Below are positions 22,346 through 37,100 of a stretch of 64,000 nucleotides of DNA, in pieces. Positions within the stretch are counted from its first letter, which is position 1. The number at the start of each line of letters is the position of its first letter. Below the pieces are notes generated by a model. That model saw nothing but the letters and a program-made list of their open reading frames with translations, did not search any database and was not told the DNA's origin. This DNA is from Cardinalis cardinalis (lineage: Eukaryota; Chordata; Aves; Passeriformes; Cardinalidae). Made by a program: the position numbers and the translations under genes. Location: contig JACDOX010000018.1 in assembly GCA_014549065.1 (NCBI GenBank), positions 953,142 through 1,017,141 on the forward strand, in the 5' to 3' direction.

Positions 22346-24689
22346 AGCAGCAAGGCACACAGCTCCATTCTGAGACNCCTCCCACTGAATAGAGCAGAAC
22401 GTGCAAATTACTGTAGCAATTTACTTTAAGTACCTATAAGAGATAGCATCTCATAGTTCCAATTAATCAGATATCTTTTACCACTAGCATAGGTTTGTCT
22501 TTATTCCTTTTAGCACAATTATAATGCAATAAATCTGCTGGCTGGGGAGAACAGAGAGGGGACATTCAGATGGCAGAAGGCACTTTGAAACAGATTTTGC
22601 TTGAAAACAAGTAACAGCTTTGCATGGTCTAGTCAAGCAGCAGCTCCCTGAGAACAGCTTGAAAAGTCTCTGGAGAATCAGGAACAGTTTTTAATGAAGT
22701 GAAGGAAACTACTTCACTGAAGCTAAGCTGATTAAAGAAGGTGCTGAAAAAACAATTATCTGCACCAACAGCTAAATCAAGTCTGTGAGGGAAAGATTTT
22801 ATCCTATGGCCATTCAAACTTTGTTTCCCTCCCCTGGCAGAGTTGTGAATTCCATTTGTTCCTTCCAGTGTTCCTGGGACTCNATTGTCAGCATGCAACA
22901 ACTCCACATCAATACACAAAGATGTAGCAATTATGTGCCAGTGTGCAAAAACCTTACCTATGTCACACCCATGCTCTCCCCAGTCCTTGGTATAGCANTT
23001 CCTTTGAAGTGGTCTGGGGGCTGCACTTCCCATATAAAAAAAAAAAAAAAAAAAGCCAACCAACCTGCACCAATGAAATCTCACAATGTTTCTGTCAAAC
23101 AGTTCAGATTCCTACCTTCAAAAGCTCACAAATTACTCCCTGCTGAAGTTTGTGAGGTTTCATCAGAATCAAAATCTTCCTCATTTCCTGATATAAGAGA
23201 CTTTGGTGAAAATTCTGGAGTAACCATCTGCATTCAGTGGTGGGTTTAATACCCTCCAACCACAACATTTCGTTTTTATCTAGGGAAAGGTTAAATATAT
23301 TCAGGTAAAGCTAACTTCAATTTTCTGGGCACATAAAAGGTTATTCTATCACAAATTTCACTGAAACTTGGATCAGAGGTGCTTATATTGCTGCTCATAC
23401 CTCCGAAGAGCCCTCAACCCAGTAGTCTGTTCCCCACATCCAGCTTGTTCCCAGATCANGGTGCAGATGGGAAACTGAGCTCCTGGCTAAAGAGGATAGT
23501 TGCCAGCTGAACAAAAGCCATTCTGTAGCTTTCATAAGAAACTAAAATCAATGCTGAATGCCTTGTAACTTAGGGCCCATCTCCTAAAACAAAATCCTAC
23601 TGATAAGTTTATGGAAAAAAGAGCTTACAGAAATACCTTGAGATTTCTTTCAGGGATTAATTGCTCCCTTGGCAGCCTGTATGCATAGCACTACAGCAAG
23701 CAAGGAAATCATCCGCTCTCAGAGCAAAGAGATAAGTAATGGCTTTGAACACAAGCAAGGGATAGTTAAGCATGCATAACTGCATAAAAATCTTTTAAAA
23801 GGTAACATAGTGAAGCACTGGAAATTTGTTGGGAACTTAGTGGAGCTGCCACTCAGTATTAAAGAACAATTTAGTACTGGTATCAGGATGAATGTAGCTG
23901 GCCCCACAGGTCCTTGACACTAGAANTCAATGATCCAGAGATTAAAGCATCAGTGATCCAATGACTGTTTTGCCACAGCATGAGTGCATGAACTTAACTC
24001 AAATGTGTTGGCAAAATTACTCCTGTGAAAAATATGCAAGCTAAAGCCACACAAGATACAAAAACTGAAAACCCAGACTGAATGAAGTTACTGACATCTT
24101 AAGAGTTAGGAGTTCAAGCATGCAAGAGGAAAAACAATGAGATTGAAAAAGATAAAATCCTGAGATAAAAAGCAGAGATAGGGAAACAGAAATTCAGCAC
24201 CATCAGAGTTCATTTTGCTCCAAGAAGCAGTGCTTAGCCTAGCAGCACATTAGCCTTGCTTGCCTAATACCTGACTCTGTTAGCCAGGAAACATTTGCTG
24301 GGTACAGTTTTTGCACCCTGCTTGCAGACTGTCAGTGGATACAGTAGGGAATCATTCAGACACAAGTGACCCTATCAGGAAAGGTTTCACTACCTCCATA
24401 TATCGAGGCCACCCCAGGGGGCTCTGATGGAATTGGCACATGGTGGGATGGCAGGGTGTTGGGGTGTGCCCACACCTGTGTCAGGTCTAATGTTTTTTGG
24501 CTGGTGGAGATCCACCCTGCTGAGGTTTCAGGGTTCTTCCTGTTCATTTGTGTCATGGCGCCCTTCTTGTGGGTAGCAAAGCCATCTCATGTTTTGTGTA
24601 AAAGGGAAATTAGAAAGATTTTTCAAGGTTTATAGTGTTCTAATAGAGACAGACTGTTTCCAAGGAAAAGGTGTCCCCCAGCCCTTATG

Positions 24690-25800
24690 ATCATCATGCA
24701 GCCCTAGTACCACCCACATTGTGGGTGATGGAGGGGCTGGTCCCCAAATAGCTCTGGTGGTTCCTCTCATTGAGAAGTTTGAGACAGTTATCCCAAGAGG
24801 ACACTGTTGGTGGATACACTCCTAACCAGGGTGTACTGGGTTTGGCAAAACTTGGGAGGGTACAGAGGTGNCTTCTGTGAGGAGACACCCAGAGCTGCCC
24901 CATGTTGAGCAGAGCCAGTTCCAGCCAGCCCCCAAAGAGACCCACGCTGGCCACACCCCAGCTCATCTGCAGCACTGGTAAGTATTCCGTGGGAACATAT
25001 TTGAGAAAAGGTAAAAACTGCTCCACAGCAACTGTGAGGGAGGGCTGAGACAACCCTGCGGTGAACGAGGAGGGGGAGGNGGTGCTCCAGGTGCTGGAGC
25101 CAAGATTCCCTTTCAGACCATGGGGAAAGTCATGATGACACAGTTTGTCCTCCTGCAGCCCGTGGAGGATGGCCCACTGGAGCAGGTGGATGTGACCTGA
25201 AGGAAGCTGTAGTCCATGGAGAGTCCATGCTGGAGAAGGTTCCCAGCAGGAACACAGACACAGGGGAGCCCATGTAAGAGCAGGTTTTCTGGAAGGTGAC
25301 ATGCACTGGAGCAGCCTGTTCCTGAGGGCAGCAGCCATGTGAAGACCCATCTTCACTGTTTGTGAGGAGCTATAGCTCATGGGAAGCCCCACACTTTTTG
25401 AAGTGTCTCCTAAGAGAGGGACACCCCTTTGCAGTAGGGGAGTAGTGTGAGAAGGAAGTTCAAAATGTTATGAACTGACAACAACCCCTATTCTCCATCC
25501 TCCTGTGTTACNTGGGAGAAGGAGGTAAGAGACTTGGAAGTGAAATTGAGCCTGGGGAGAAAGGAGGGGGTGAGAGAGGATGGGATTAGTCTGGGGTTTT
25601 TCTCACTATCCTACTCTGTTAATAATTGGCAAATTAAAATATTTTCCCCAAGNTGAGTCTGATTTGCCTTTGATGGTAATTGGTAAGTCATCCACCTGTC
25701 CTTTTCTCAGCCCATGGAGTTTTTGCAGTATTTCCTTCCCCTGTCCTATTGAGAGGGTGATAGAGCAGCTTGGTGGGGCTGTGGTGGCCAGGCACAGCCA
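24690..25800 (+). mobile_element. Degraded avian ERV-type LTR
   Basis: Contains the wording of a common bird LTR family: repeated units of CTGGAGCAGG and CCCATGGAG type, GAACTGACAACAACCCC, a T-rich run, AAATTAAAATATTTTCCCC, then TGAGTCTGATTTGCC and GGTAATTGGTAAGT. The 232-residue minus-strand open frame inside is an artefact of this stop-poor repeat. Exact ends uncertain. Confidence 0.7.
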
Positions 25801-26600
25801 ACTGGCAAGGCAGGCTCCCACACAGCAGTAAGTGAGGGCNTGCATGTAGACAGCAAAGGATTCATAAGAATTTAAGTGTTACAAAGCCATCAGTATTTTT
25901 ACCCTACTCATCTCANTCCTTCATCCCAGCAAGCCAGAAATATAAAGTATCTTATAAGGTTNTCAAATCCACTGTAGCTGCCAGATAGGGTATTAAAGTT
26001 CAGAGGATGTAAAATAGAGGTGACTATCTTGACAGAAGTAATTGGCTAAAGTAACCAGAATCATATCTGTGTTTTTGTGTGGATGGCAAGTGTTTCCTTT
26101 GGCTCACATGTTGATATATTACTTGATATTCTATTTGATCACCAGCAGTTTATAAAAGATCTAACAACGATAGTTATGCTTGTCAGGCCAACCTGACAAG
26201 CAAAAACCACAATATCACTAAAAAAGCCTTCTTTATCTTAAAACTGGTTTCCTTTTCTAAAGAAATTCTGAATTTCTCTGCTTTGTGCCTTGTCCCAAAA
26301 CAAAAGCAGCTGCACTGTCATCCCATAGGGTCTGGATACAGACAGCCAGAATGAAAATAACAGCAGCTGTTCTGAATGTCTGAATGTCACCAGGCCACCA
26401 GCAGGATCCCCATGGGAAGACCACAAACCCTACCACAGAAAGGATCTGTGCAGCACATCTGTTGCTCTCATGGAAATTAAAACACTNTGCTGAGGCTCCA
26501 GAATCTTCCATTCCCACAGGTGATCCTGTCCTTAGATGCCAGAGTGCCTTACAGTACAGAGGTGATGATGAGTCTGAGCAGGCAATTATCTTTGGGCAAG

Positions 26601-26650
26601 AAGCCTATCCTAAGTTTATACACAAAAGCCTATCCAAAGTTTATACACAA
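26601..26650 (+). repeat. 25-base tandem duplication
   Basis: Two adjacent 25-base copies beginning AAGCCTATCC and ending TTTATACACAA, with a single mismatch. Confidence 0.95.
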
Positions 26651-29600
26651 CTCTGAAGTAACCATCACTCTTGTGTCCAAATAACTTCAGGGCAGAAACA
26701 AGATGTCCATAAGTGAAAGATTCCAAATTTTAAGTTAAAGAGGCCNGTTCTTGGTGCAGCATCATAGACTCATTCCAGACCTCCCAGGTCCTTACAGCCA
26801 ACGCTCCCCTCAGAGTGCATGGGAAGCCAACTTCCTGCCATGCAGCACCCACTCCATGTTTCTTTGCTGTGGAAACAATTATTTAGTACATCATTGTTGT
26901 TCTTATCTGACCTCATCCCTGAGAACAAAGAGGTTTTTTCCACACAATTTCTTAGGAAGACATATCTACAAATATGTGACATTCTAAATTGTGGCTTGGA
27001 TGCATAAGACATGATTGTTATTGATTTACACAACTAAAATGAATTTCAATTCTCTGGAAAGTAACTGAAGATGATTTCTTGACAAATTATATTGTTTATA
27101 AAGACATCTTACTAAATAGTCTTGTTTGTTCCTTNATGTATATGAATTACTGGAAATTAATGTCTTACTGAGAGAAGAGGGTCATGACATACTGACAGCA
27201 TGCAAAAGCAGAGCTTCAGTTATAAAAAAAAAATTTACAATACCACTACTTAGGAAAGTATCTTTTTTTTTTCCTCTACATTATGGACTGGGTTTTTGGA
27301 AGAACTGTTTTTCTCTTTAATATTATCTAATTGCCTTTATCAGATCTGGCTGCAACTTAGAGTTTGCATTCCCTAAAAGTTTAAAGTATTTTGGAAAGAA
27401 AAACAAGGCTTCTCATAAAAATGAAATATCACCCAAGTTGGTTTTTCTCTATAATAAAAAAATCAACATATTTGTTATTTTTTGTGTTGTTGAAACATCA
27501 GGCATCCAAACACCAAGGACTCCTCTGCTAGAGTTCAGAAATTCTTAGAGCACTTAATTCCTAAACCTTACAGCACCTGTCAAAACAGGAAGGGCTGTGA
27601 ACTTGAAAACTTTCCCTGGCTTTTGACAGCTATTCACATGGAAATTAGAATAGACTATGTCAGAAAATGGGCAGTTAATTGTACTCTATGCTCCCTGTTT
27701 GGCCAGCTTTAAGAAATTCTGAGAATATAGACTGTTGCCTACTTCTGTAAACTGTAGAGATACCAAAGAGTGCTGAAGTGTTACCCCAGATTTCAGTCCT
27801 GTTTCTCCATCATGAAAATAGAAACTCAATATAATCTGTTTTACCTTCCCTCACTAACCAAGAATCCTTTCTTTATCGAAAACCTTCTTACAGTTTTCCA
27901 CATGATTTTCTGCAAGTTTTCCCGGCAGATGAGCTGTTCCAGGAGCTAATCATCTTTTCCCATCAATATAAAATGAGCTATTTATTCTTATCTATAGTCA
28001 CCATGCCAACTACCACCACATAACATGGTCATGGTGTATCAATTACTCACTTTCCCATTGTCAACCAGGCCAAAATCCTAATTTCTGTAGGATTCTACAT
28101 GGAAAAGAACCTAGGAGTAACTATGGCCTGTTGCAGGCAGGTCTTCACCAGGACCTCTTCACAGCTCTTTGAATCTTTGTTCAAAAATTTGTCCTGCAAG
28201 GTGCCAGCAAGAAGCACACATTGCAGTCAAGACACAGTTGAAACTCTGCCTACCCCATGTGCTTTCCCCACAGGATGTAGGCATTATAATTTAGGCAATC
28301 CACAGTTCTACAGGAAAACAGTGCTGAATGATGCAGTCAACATAAGACAAACATTGTTTAAAGTAATTTATTCTTCATATTTTGGGTCCATGACTTCTGT
28401 GGGGCAATTCTCTGAGGCAGTGGAGCCCAATCTCCTGCCTCCTCCATGATGATGTTAACCCACAGCTAATCAGCGCCTTCACTAGAAATGCAAGTCCTCA
28501 GTGTNTGTGTTCAGCCAGATGCGGAGGTCAGTTCTTGGCTGTTTCCAAAAATGTCAATTGTAAGCATCTGTGTTCCACCTCATCTCCATAGCCAGCAGCA
28601 GAGCTTGCAGGCTGCTTGCAGCTTCTGAGGAGCTCAGTGCTTTCAAAGAGCTGAAGGTTTCAAGCACTCCTGCCCAACTGCTCTCAGGGCCCATGGCCAT
28701 AGGCCAAACTTCCCGAAGTTATCCTCTGCAGCTGACAGCCTGCAGAAACAAGCTTGTCTGAGACCTCCCACATCAGCAGTGAAGAGTGTGCTCTGCCCTG
28801 TGTGGCACGAGCAGTGCACCTCTCTGTCCTCCTGCAGCACATTTCTGCCCTCCTGCAGCGCATCTCAGCCTCACATGCCAGAACCCAACGGCCATACTCT
28901 GTACTTGTCCCTTCCAAACACACCAGCTCAGGACTGAGGCTCCAGGATGAGGCCTAAACACCAGAATTTTCGTAGATCCGGTGAAACTAACTGAAATGCC
29001 AGTAAGTTCTGTAGCAGAATGATTGCTTTGGAACCATTTGGAACCAGTAGATAAATTTTCATGGGAAATGCCATGAGATCAGGTGTCCTCTAGCTTTATT
29101 TGGTTTCTTTCAGTTGTTAAACTAAACAAAGTCCTATTCTGAGAGAAATAATCCTACAAACACGTACAAAGTGATCATCTTTCGCTACATGGAAAGGACA
29201 TCTTGAGGTCATTTTGGATTTTCTCTGAAAAAAGCCTGATGTTCAGAAGCTACCAAGAGGGCAAAGAGATTGTGAAGAGTTACTAGCAAGAGAACAGAGA
29301 ACAAAACAGGAAATGTTATTATACTGATGCAACACATCCTTATCTTGAGCACTGGGTGTGATTCTGGTCTTCACTGACAAAAAAGATATTGTAGCATGAA
29401 AATAAGTTATTAAAAAGAGCAGTAAGGGTATCAGAGGTAAAGAGGGCTTTTGCTACAAGAATAAACCAAATTGTTTGTCACCCTTTGGCTGAGAAAGAGG
29501 AGGACTTCGAGCACCAGGAAAGATTACACTGGCAACTATTTTTCAGTACCTCTCATGAGAAAGGAAACAGGGAAATTATCAGATTAAGCAGAAAACACTA

Positions 29601-30020
29601 CTCTTTCACATAAGTAAAACCCAAAACTAATTGCCATGTGAAGTTTTTAGTAAATGCACAGTTGGTTTCAAGAGGCCTGACTCAAGGAGAGGGACACTGA
29701 TCACCGTGCAAGGTGCTGTTGGAAAAGCTGCTTTGAACTGAGGCTGTTCATCCCCTGCAGTTGGCACTGGCAGAGTTTATCATCCTCTTCTTCACCCATT
29801 ATTGATGGCTTGTGTTTTTGGTTGGCAATAGGATAAAGACCTGGGGTGGTGAGTGGGGGAGGCTGTGCAAGCTGGTATGATAATAATTACATAAACAGGG
29901 AAAGAGAAGAAATGCAAAAGCGTAGGTAACACTCATTTGAATTTATATTCCTTTTTTTGGTTTTTTTTTCAGTTATTTAATGTGATTAATAATTCTGCTA
30001 TGAGCCAAAAGAGAATTTTT

Positions 30021-30057
30021 TTTTCCATTTCCATGGATTTTTTCCATTTCCATGGAA
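30021..30057 (+). repeat. 19-base-period tandem duplication
   Basis: TTTTCCATTTCCATGGA is present twice, at 30021 and 30040. Each copy carries the CCATGG palindrome. Confidence 0.9.
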
Positions 30058-31314
30058 TTCCTGCAGTCTGCAGATTTGTTCCTGTAAGGTCTCAATTGTG
30101 CTTTTGGGAAAGGTTTGCTCATTTCCTCCCCTTTGTTCTTACTTTGGAGCAGAAAAGCCTTCTAGGGGAGAAGAAAAGAAGAAAAAAAAAGGCTCACAAC
30201 AAATTTCCATTCTTTGTGGCTTAGAAATATAGAGTAATGCAGATATATGCAAAAATGCTTCTCCAGAGAGGGGACAATTAAACAGATGAATTTTGAGCAC
30301 TGAGGACAAATGTAAAATAGCAAGATTTTGCATTTCTAAGCAAAGAAAGCTAATATTTTATACCAGCAGACAGTTTCCCGTTCCAAATCCCACTTCTAGT
30401 TCTGTGTCAAAGCCCTTTTGGGAAACAGGCTTTCTGGCAGTCTCTTCCTTGGTGTTTCTTACTAGCCCCTTAAGTCCCACAGCACCACACAGCTCTGTTG
30501 AAAGCTCAGTGCACTCACCTAGGCTGGGCACTAGGGCCTGTGGGCACCCTGCTCAAGCAGCCCTTCTCTGGAGCCACGGTCTCACTGCCCCACTGCTCAT
30601 GGCTCCACCTTCTGGGTTCTGCTAACTGGCCACCTGCACCATGTGAGTGCCNAAGGAATGAAACCTGCCTTGTGCTCAAATTGCCAGTGAGATATGAAGG
30701 AGCTCTTGNTCCACAGAGGCAAGGTCTAGACTGCAGACACATTGCACAGCTTGGCAGGGCACTGCCTCAGCTGCAGGCTCTGTTTGTGTTAAAGCAGAGA
30801 ATTTGGGGGGAAAATATGCATGCAAAAGCAGCAGATTTGGGCACTTCTAGGTCCTTCCACTGCTGTGGAAACTATTCCTCAGTGTGAAGGAGAAACCATA
30901 TTTCACCTCCTTTCTATTCACAAAAGAGCAGCTGAAGCAAGTGTAAAAGGAGGAAAATTCAAGTACACTTTGTTTTATCACCTAATGTGGACATGTTGGT
31001 ATCTCTCAGGGTACATAAACATCTCTACCGTAGAAGTAATAGAAATTATGAAGGAAATAGAAAAAAGGAATTAGTTCAGTGAATATTCATCCTGCAAAGA
31101 CTGACAAATCACAGCAGGTAAGCCATCACACACTCTTGATTCCAGAGTAAGTGTGCACTGTGTACTGGACTCCCAAGCNAGTGCAGGCAGCCCTGAATGT
31201 TTGGTCAGATAATTGTACAAGTGAGGGTCATACTCTCTGTCCAGAGAACTNATTTTCTCAGTGAGGATCTTGAGGCTCTTGTATCTTAAAAAAATTGCCT
31301 GACATCCTCAGGGG

Positions 31315-31348
31315 ACATTACAGAGACATTGCACAGTCTCTGTAATGT
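31315..31348. repeat. Perfect inverted repeat, 13-base arms
   Basis: ACATTACAGAGAC (31315-31327) and its exact reverse complement (31336-31348) around an 8-base loop, followed directly by an 18-base direct duplication (31349-31383). Confidence 0.97.
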
Positions 31349-31383
31349 AACACATGGATCATAGGTAACACATGGATCATAGG
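31349..31383 (+). repeat. 18-base tandem duplication
   Basis: AACACATGGATCATAGG occurs twice with an 18-base period, then CCAGG repeats. Abuts the hairpin at 31315-31348. Confidence 0.95.
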
Positions 31384-33544
31384 CCAGGCCAGGCCAAGGG
31401 TGCCCCACACTGCTCAGCAGCCNCAGTGCAGACATTCCCATGCTGCTGCAGATGTCACAGGACAGGTGGGTGACATGGACTTGGCTGGGTCAGACACTGC
31501 ACTCCCAGACAGTACCAAGATTCATAAAAGAAAAGTGATTTACAACTCAGACTGAGAACAATCCACAATGCCCAGACAAGGCTTTCAGTCAGAAAATTAA
31601 TCAGAAACCAGAAGACCCAACTTCTAAGGTCTGTAAGGGCTTCTACATCTGAGGAAGAGCACTCCATCCTGTATCCTGAAACTGGGATGCTACTTGTTTG
31701 GAAGTAGGAAGGAGGAAGTCATGAGGAAAACAGAGAACAGTCAAGAGAGAATTTGGCTCTAGCCATATAGGGGGTGGNAATTATTAACAAATTTCTATTC
31801 TGAGCCTCTGACTCCTTTTAAGTAGATTAAGCTCTCACATATTTGCTTCCAAGAAGCAAATCTGTACTACCAGGCACAAGTTCAGCCAGGTACCTCAGAA
31901 GAAGCAGAAAGTGTCCTAGGAGAAGCTGGGGGAGCACATTCTTCTTCAGGGCAAGGGAGGTCACCAGTTTCCTAATGACTGCTCTAACCACAAGGCCAGT
32001 GTGAGAATGAAAAACTGAGCAGAGGTGCAGCATGCAATCAGATTTTTTTGTATCATCAGAGCTGTTTCTGCTCTGTTAACATCTATTCTCAGAAGACAGA
32101 TGGCCAGCTTACATCATGACTGGGGGTGGAATTAAGTATTTCCCATTAATTACCTCTAAATTCAACAATAAGAACTAATCAAGAGTAGCCAAATAAGAAA
32201 GTAGAATTCTGTCTGGGTTTCTTAGAGGCCCTCAGCTTCTGCCACTAACCAGACTGGACCATCCCTCTCCCTTTGGGAGCTGTGAGTGTGCCTAAACTAT
32301 GAATGAGAGCACTTGTGTGGAGAATCTTTCCACAGACCCTTCTCCTGCTGTTATCACAAAGCTTATCAATTCTGTTAAATCAGCAAAATGTTTCTGTCAA
32401 GCTGGTTCTCTGCCCCAGCAAAACCTCAGGTGTCAGATCTGACCTTTGGATAGCCGCAGTTTGAATTTTAAGAGCTCAGCAGAAAAGGCAATCTCATAAA
32501 AATATAACCAGAAAATTGATTTTATCTCTCCGTATCACTAGCACTCTTTTTCTATGAATTCATGTGNTAAAGGCTGGAAAGATACAATATAAAAGTAATC
32601 ATAAGTAGAACAGCAACCCCCTGGCTGACGAACCAATGAAGAAAACATATCTGTAAAGCAATTGCTACATTATATAATCTTAAAAAATAGGTGGGAGATA
32701 CTGAAGTCTATGAGTTAGTCTNCTTATTAAAAATATTCTACCTATTTCTTCTGATTTGATCATTTGAGTCAAGGAATGTCTGGAAAGAAGGAGTTAACTT
32801 CTAGTGACTGAAATTCTGGGTAATTAATGACAACTATGAAGAACCTAGAAGTTAAGGTAAAAATGTGAAGTCCAACAGGAAGCAGTATCATTTACATCAA
32901 GACAAAATAAATATTTATGTTCCAAAGACTAAGAAAATAGAATAGTGATGACAGAAATAGAACCTCCCCTTCCAAAAGATTTCAAGGTGATTTTCACTAA
33001 GTGCCTTCAGATGGTCCATTAAATCTTGAAAAGACAAATAAATTTGTGGTAATAAACAACAGAAATACCAGATCTTGAAACAACAAACATCTAGTTGGAA
33101 TTACTGAAATCATGGCAAAATGTCAAATTTATAGAAGGATAAAAAGCAACTGTGGAGTTTCTTGAGGCAACATAATGGACAATGACAACAAATGTTGTTG
33201 ACACAAAGAAACAGGCGGTGATAGACAAAAGTAGACAATGCTGAATTTTGATGAGTTTAAAATTCAGACAAAATTTCTCCTTCCAATACTTGCCATTTAA
33301 AAAATAAGCTATCAATAAATGACACATACAAAAAAATAGACTAAAAAGAATGCTTGCCAACAGTGGCAGCAAACTTTGATGGAATAGCTCCATCCTTGTA
33401 TTGCTTTCATAGTACAAGTCATAGAAATATGACAGCAGCTGTGCTGCTTCGGACCATCTAACTCAGTATTTCTGAGGTAAGCACTATTAAGAAAAACAAA
33501 GAGTAAAATCATATCCAACACACACTGTAACCCTACTTCAGTAC

Positions 33545-34185
33545 TGCCCTAGCCTTCAAAGGCTCCCTGTGGGAACTCAGCACATCACTCCGGGTGTCCA
33601 GAGTTGCCGAGAACCCTCTTGGGGGGCTCGGAGGACCTGGAATGTTGCCAGAAGTGCCTGGTGGCTTGACTTTGACCCATCTAGAGATTTGCCACCTGTG
33701 TATGAGGACATGAGAGGCACTCAGGTTTGAATGGTGTGGGAATGGTGTATTTACAGGGTGAATGTATAGATTTTAGGTTTTGGTACAGGAGTGTTATGGA
33801 GACAAGATGGAGGGATCAGGGCNTGTCTTGTCCTTCTTCTTTCTTCTTCTTGTCATCCATTTTCTGTGGTGATGTTGGCACTTGGGGATTGGTTTGACAC
33901 AGAGGTGCACAGTTCAATATAGGCGGTTGGTGTTGGGGAATAAAGGTAAATATGTTATATGTAATTTGTAGTACATAAAGACAAGACCGCCTCAGGGGCA
34001 GTCAGAGTGCCTTTGGCTGCCTTGCTGTCCAGACCTTGGCTGGGCAGGAGGAAAATTTTGTAGATAAGAAATAATGAACAACCTGAAGACCGAAAAGTGA
34101 AGAGTCCNGTCTCATCCTTCAGAGCGCGGGCTGCCCCAGAACCGCCCCCCGCTTCTCGGGGCTGAAACAGCCTTCNAGAGCTTCC
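33545..34185 (+). mobile_element. Probable songbird LTR or LTR-derived repeat
   Basis: Distinct block with GAACCCTCTTGGGGGGCTCG near its left end, a GGGGAATAAAGG polyadenylation-like motif near 33940, and a GC-rich right end. It carries no gene. The text resembles songbird ERV LTRs, but I could not fix ends or family. Confidence 0.5.
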
Positions 34186-37100
34186 ACCACCAGGAATGTC
34201 CTGAGCCTGTTAATGTATTCTCATTCAAAGCCTGGTCTCTGCAGGAACCCATGTGGATTTCCTATGTGTGCAGTGTCCTCTGTCAGTGGAGCTTCAAATG
34301 TGAGAGCCAGCCCAGCAGCTTGGGGCAGCTGGTGAGGTGCCAGTCTGATTTTCAGGAACTCCTTTCACCATGACTGGAGGCAGAATGCCTGGCTGGGTTA
34401 GCTGGGCCTGACTCTGCAGAGCATTTCTCNTGCTTTCCTCCAGTGTTTGTGGTTCCTGTTTTTCCCATCAGCCCTTGAAGTAAACTGTGTCCCTTGGCTG
34501 TGAGACAGCTCTTGGCCAGGGCAATCAGTCAGCTGGAGCTATTGCAGCTGGCACATCTCCCTCCAGCCCTTACATACCCCTATCTGGAGGAACNTGGGGA
34601 CTCACAGCGTCTGTAATTAAGCTTCATTACACAACAAAAACCTTGGTTTCCTCACTTAGGGATTTATGGCCACCTGCAGNTCAGTATACTCTCCACTCCT
34701 TATATACAGGTGCATCTCTTCACTGTAGGTCAAAAATACCTCCTACTACAGCTCACCTCAAAAAGCCCACCTCTGTAGTCACAGCTGGAAAATACTTTGC
34801 TGACACCAAACGAGAAGATTTTAGCGGAAGAAAAAATCCATTGTGCATCTAAGGCAAGGGAATTTCCNCTACACTGGGGCTTGTAAAGGAACATGGTGAT
34901 CCAGGAGGTGGCCCCACTCAGGAAATCTAAAGATCATCAGGCTGATTTGAGTTATATTCAAAGAAAAAAGCCAAGAGCAATGAATATGTCCACATTCAGT
35001 ACATTTGTGGTTAGAGAGGTGTAGGTACAAAGAAAAAATGGCACTTTCCTGCTTCACNTGTCCCAGAGGTAGCTCAAAATGCAACATATGATCATAATCA
35101 GTAACTATGTACAGTGCTGCTGTCTTGATTCTTCCTCACCTCCTCCCTTCTTGCCAGGCCAGGTCACAAAGACTTCATCATGCTGCCAAGTCCAGGTCAA
35201 ANTTTTGCAAAGCATTACAAGAATTTTGGGGTTTTTCCAATTAGCATCTTACTCAGTTGAGATGGTATTTAGCTACCAAAGAAGTCATATGGCTATTTTT
35301 TTTAAATGACACATTTTCTTTTGCAAAATGTGTACTTTAACTCCCATTATGATGCGGCCAAGAATTCTCATTTCATTTCCTATGGAAGGCCATCTCATAC
35401 TGTCCACCTACTCTAGAAATGNAGATAGCCACCATCCTGTATTACTCACATCCTTGAGAGAAATGTCTCAAGTGCTCTAGGCCAATCCAAGCTGGGAGCT
35501 GTTGTAATTTACAACTGCAAACATATGAGTAAGGGGGTTGGTTTTTTGAGAGACACAGCTGTGTGATGCTGAGTATGAGGCCAGCTAGAGGCCATCTTTT
35601 TTGGTGGGTTTCAAGGAAGAGAGATAAAATGAGGAACAGAAACAAATGCATGGCCTGACTCACAGATTCCTGAAGCCTCACCAAACCCACTAAGCCCTTC
35701 TCTTCCATAATTCATCCAAAGATATCAGCAACTGCTCACAGCCTCCCATAGCTGGGACAGAAAAGTTCAGTTGTGGCAGCCCTGCATTTTTGTGGGTGCA
35801 TGGGCACATCTTTGAGATATCACNTGCACACAAGGAGCATGGCTGGGGCTGCTCTGGGTCCCTTCAGTCATGAGGGGACCTTCATGTATCTTAATGCATA
35901 TACTACTACAAAGCTTTATGATCATCTGAGTGNTCACTACAAATTCCACTGCTACTGAGACCTATTGAATTATGAACCACACTGCCCCAGCCTCCTTGAG
36001 CTAATTGCTTTAATCACTTTCTGCAGTCTCATTTCACTATTAGTTCTGGAACTCAGAATCATTTTGCCTGAGCCATAACCATAGCAAGATTTTTTATTTG
36101 GCTGCACTTATTATTGATATCAATATTAACAACAATAATAACATTTTAACAGCCAAGGTCCTGGATAGACTTTGAAACCTCCTGATCACTTTCATTTTGC
36201 AAATTCTCCTCAATTTACAAACCATGTGACTATAGATTATTAACTAGGGGGTAAAAANCAAAAAACACTACATATCATTAGGAGAAGAATTTGCAAGGTC
36301 CCTTGGGATCTGAGCACATCTGAAGGTAAGGATTGGGAATTGAGGATTGGTAATTTCAGGCAGCCAGTGCTTTCTGCTCCCGAGAATGCATTGATGTTCC
36401 ATTTCAGATGATATTCATAATGCANTGGCTGCTCCTCTCTGATGGCAGCCTGGAGGCAATTCTTCTTCATGGACTCCAGGGGCCTGCTGTCCATTTGCTG
36501 TCTGATTTCCTATAAACAATTCAGCATCCAAGACTCCAAGATTTTCTCACCATGTAACTATTGGATACATTTATTCCCAGCTCAGGGGACTAGATCATTA
36601 AATTAGGCACAAATTCCTCATCTATCAATATGTCAAGTAAATTCTAGGACTCACAGTTGCCTGGGCCAGTAATGATCCTCCAGCCATTATGCACAGCAGA
36701 TCTGCTGAATGCAGATGCCAGATGAAGTGGTCTCCAATCATAGTCTTCTTCTTGGAATAACCAAGGCAAGAGTTGCTCGATTATATCTAATTNACATATG
36801 CTGGAGGCTGATTAAGAAACACAGCTCTACAGAGCTCTACTACTCCCCATATCCCAATCAGCTCTGAGGCTCAGGATTAATAGTTGTACAGACTCAAAGG
36901 CCAAAACTCTCATTCTCTACTAAATTCCCTGCTAGNTCTTACAAAGGACAGAAAAAGCATTAAAAATAATAATTACAGTATAATTCAGAACAGCAGTTGT
37001 CAAAGCATCTTCCTTTTTTTGGTCTCTCTTGGGTGTGCTTTTTTTTTCTTTAATGCTGTGGCTTGGCATTGTTAGCAGCAGAAATTCATTATGATCTCAT

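Noticed and set aside
22629..23084. 151-residue minus-strand open frame
   Set aside because: Crosses a poly-A/poly-T tract and two n bases, no domain seen, no splice support; likely chance.
24694..25392. 232-residue minus-strand open frame, the longest in the window without N runs
   Set aside because: Lies wholly within an avian LTR-type repeat on the opposite strand; low stop density explains it.
28099..28449. 116-residue plus-strand open frame
   Set aside because: No recognisable domain, no promoter or splice support; not enough to call a gene.
33091..33417. 108-residue hydrophobic minus-strand open frame
   Set aside because: AT-rich composition gives Phe, Leu and Ile by chance; no motif, no splice context.
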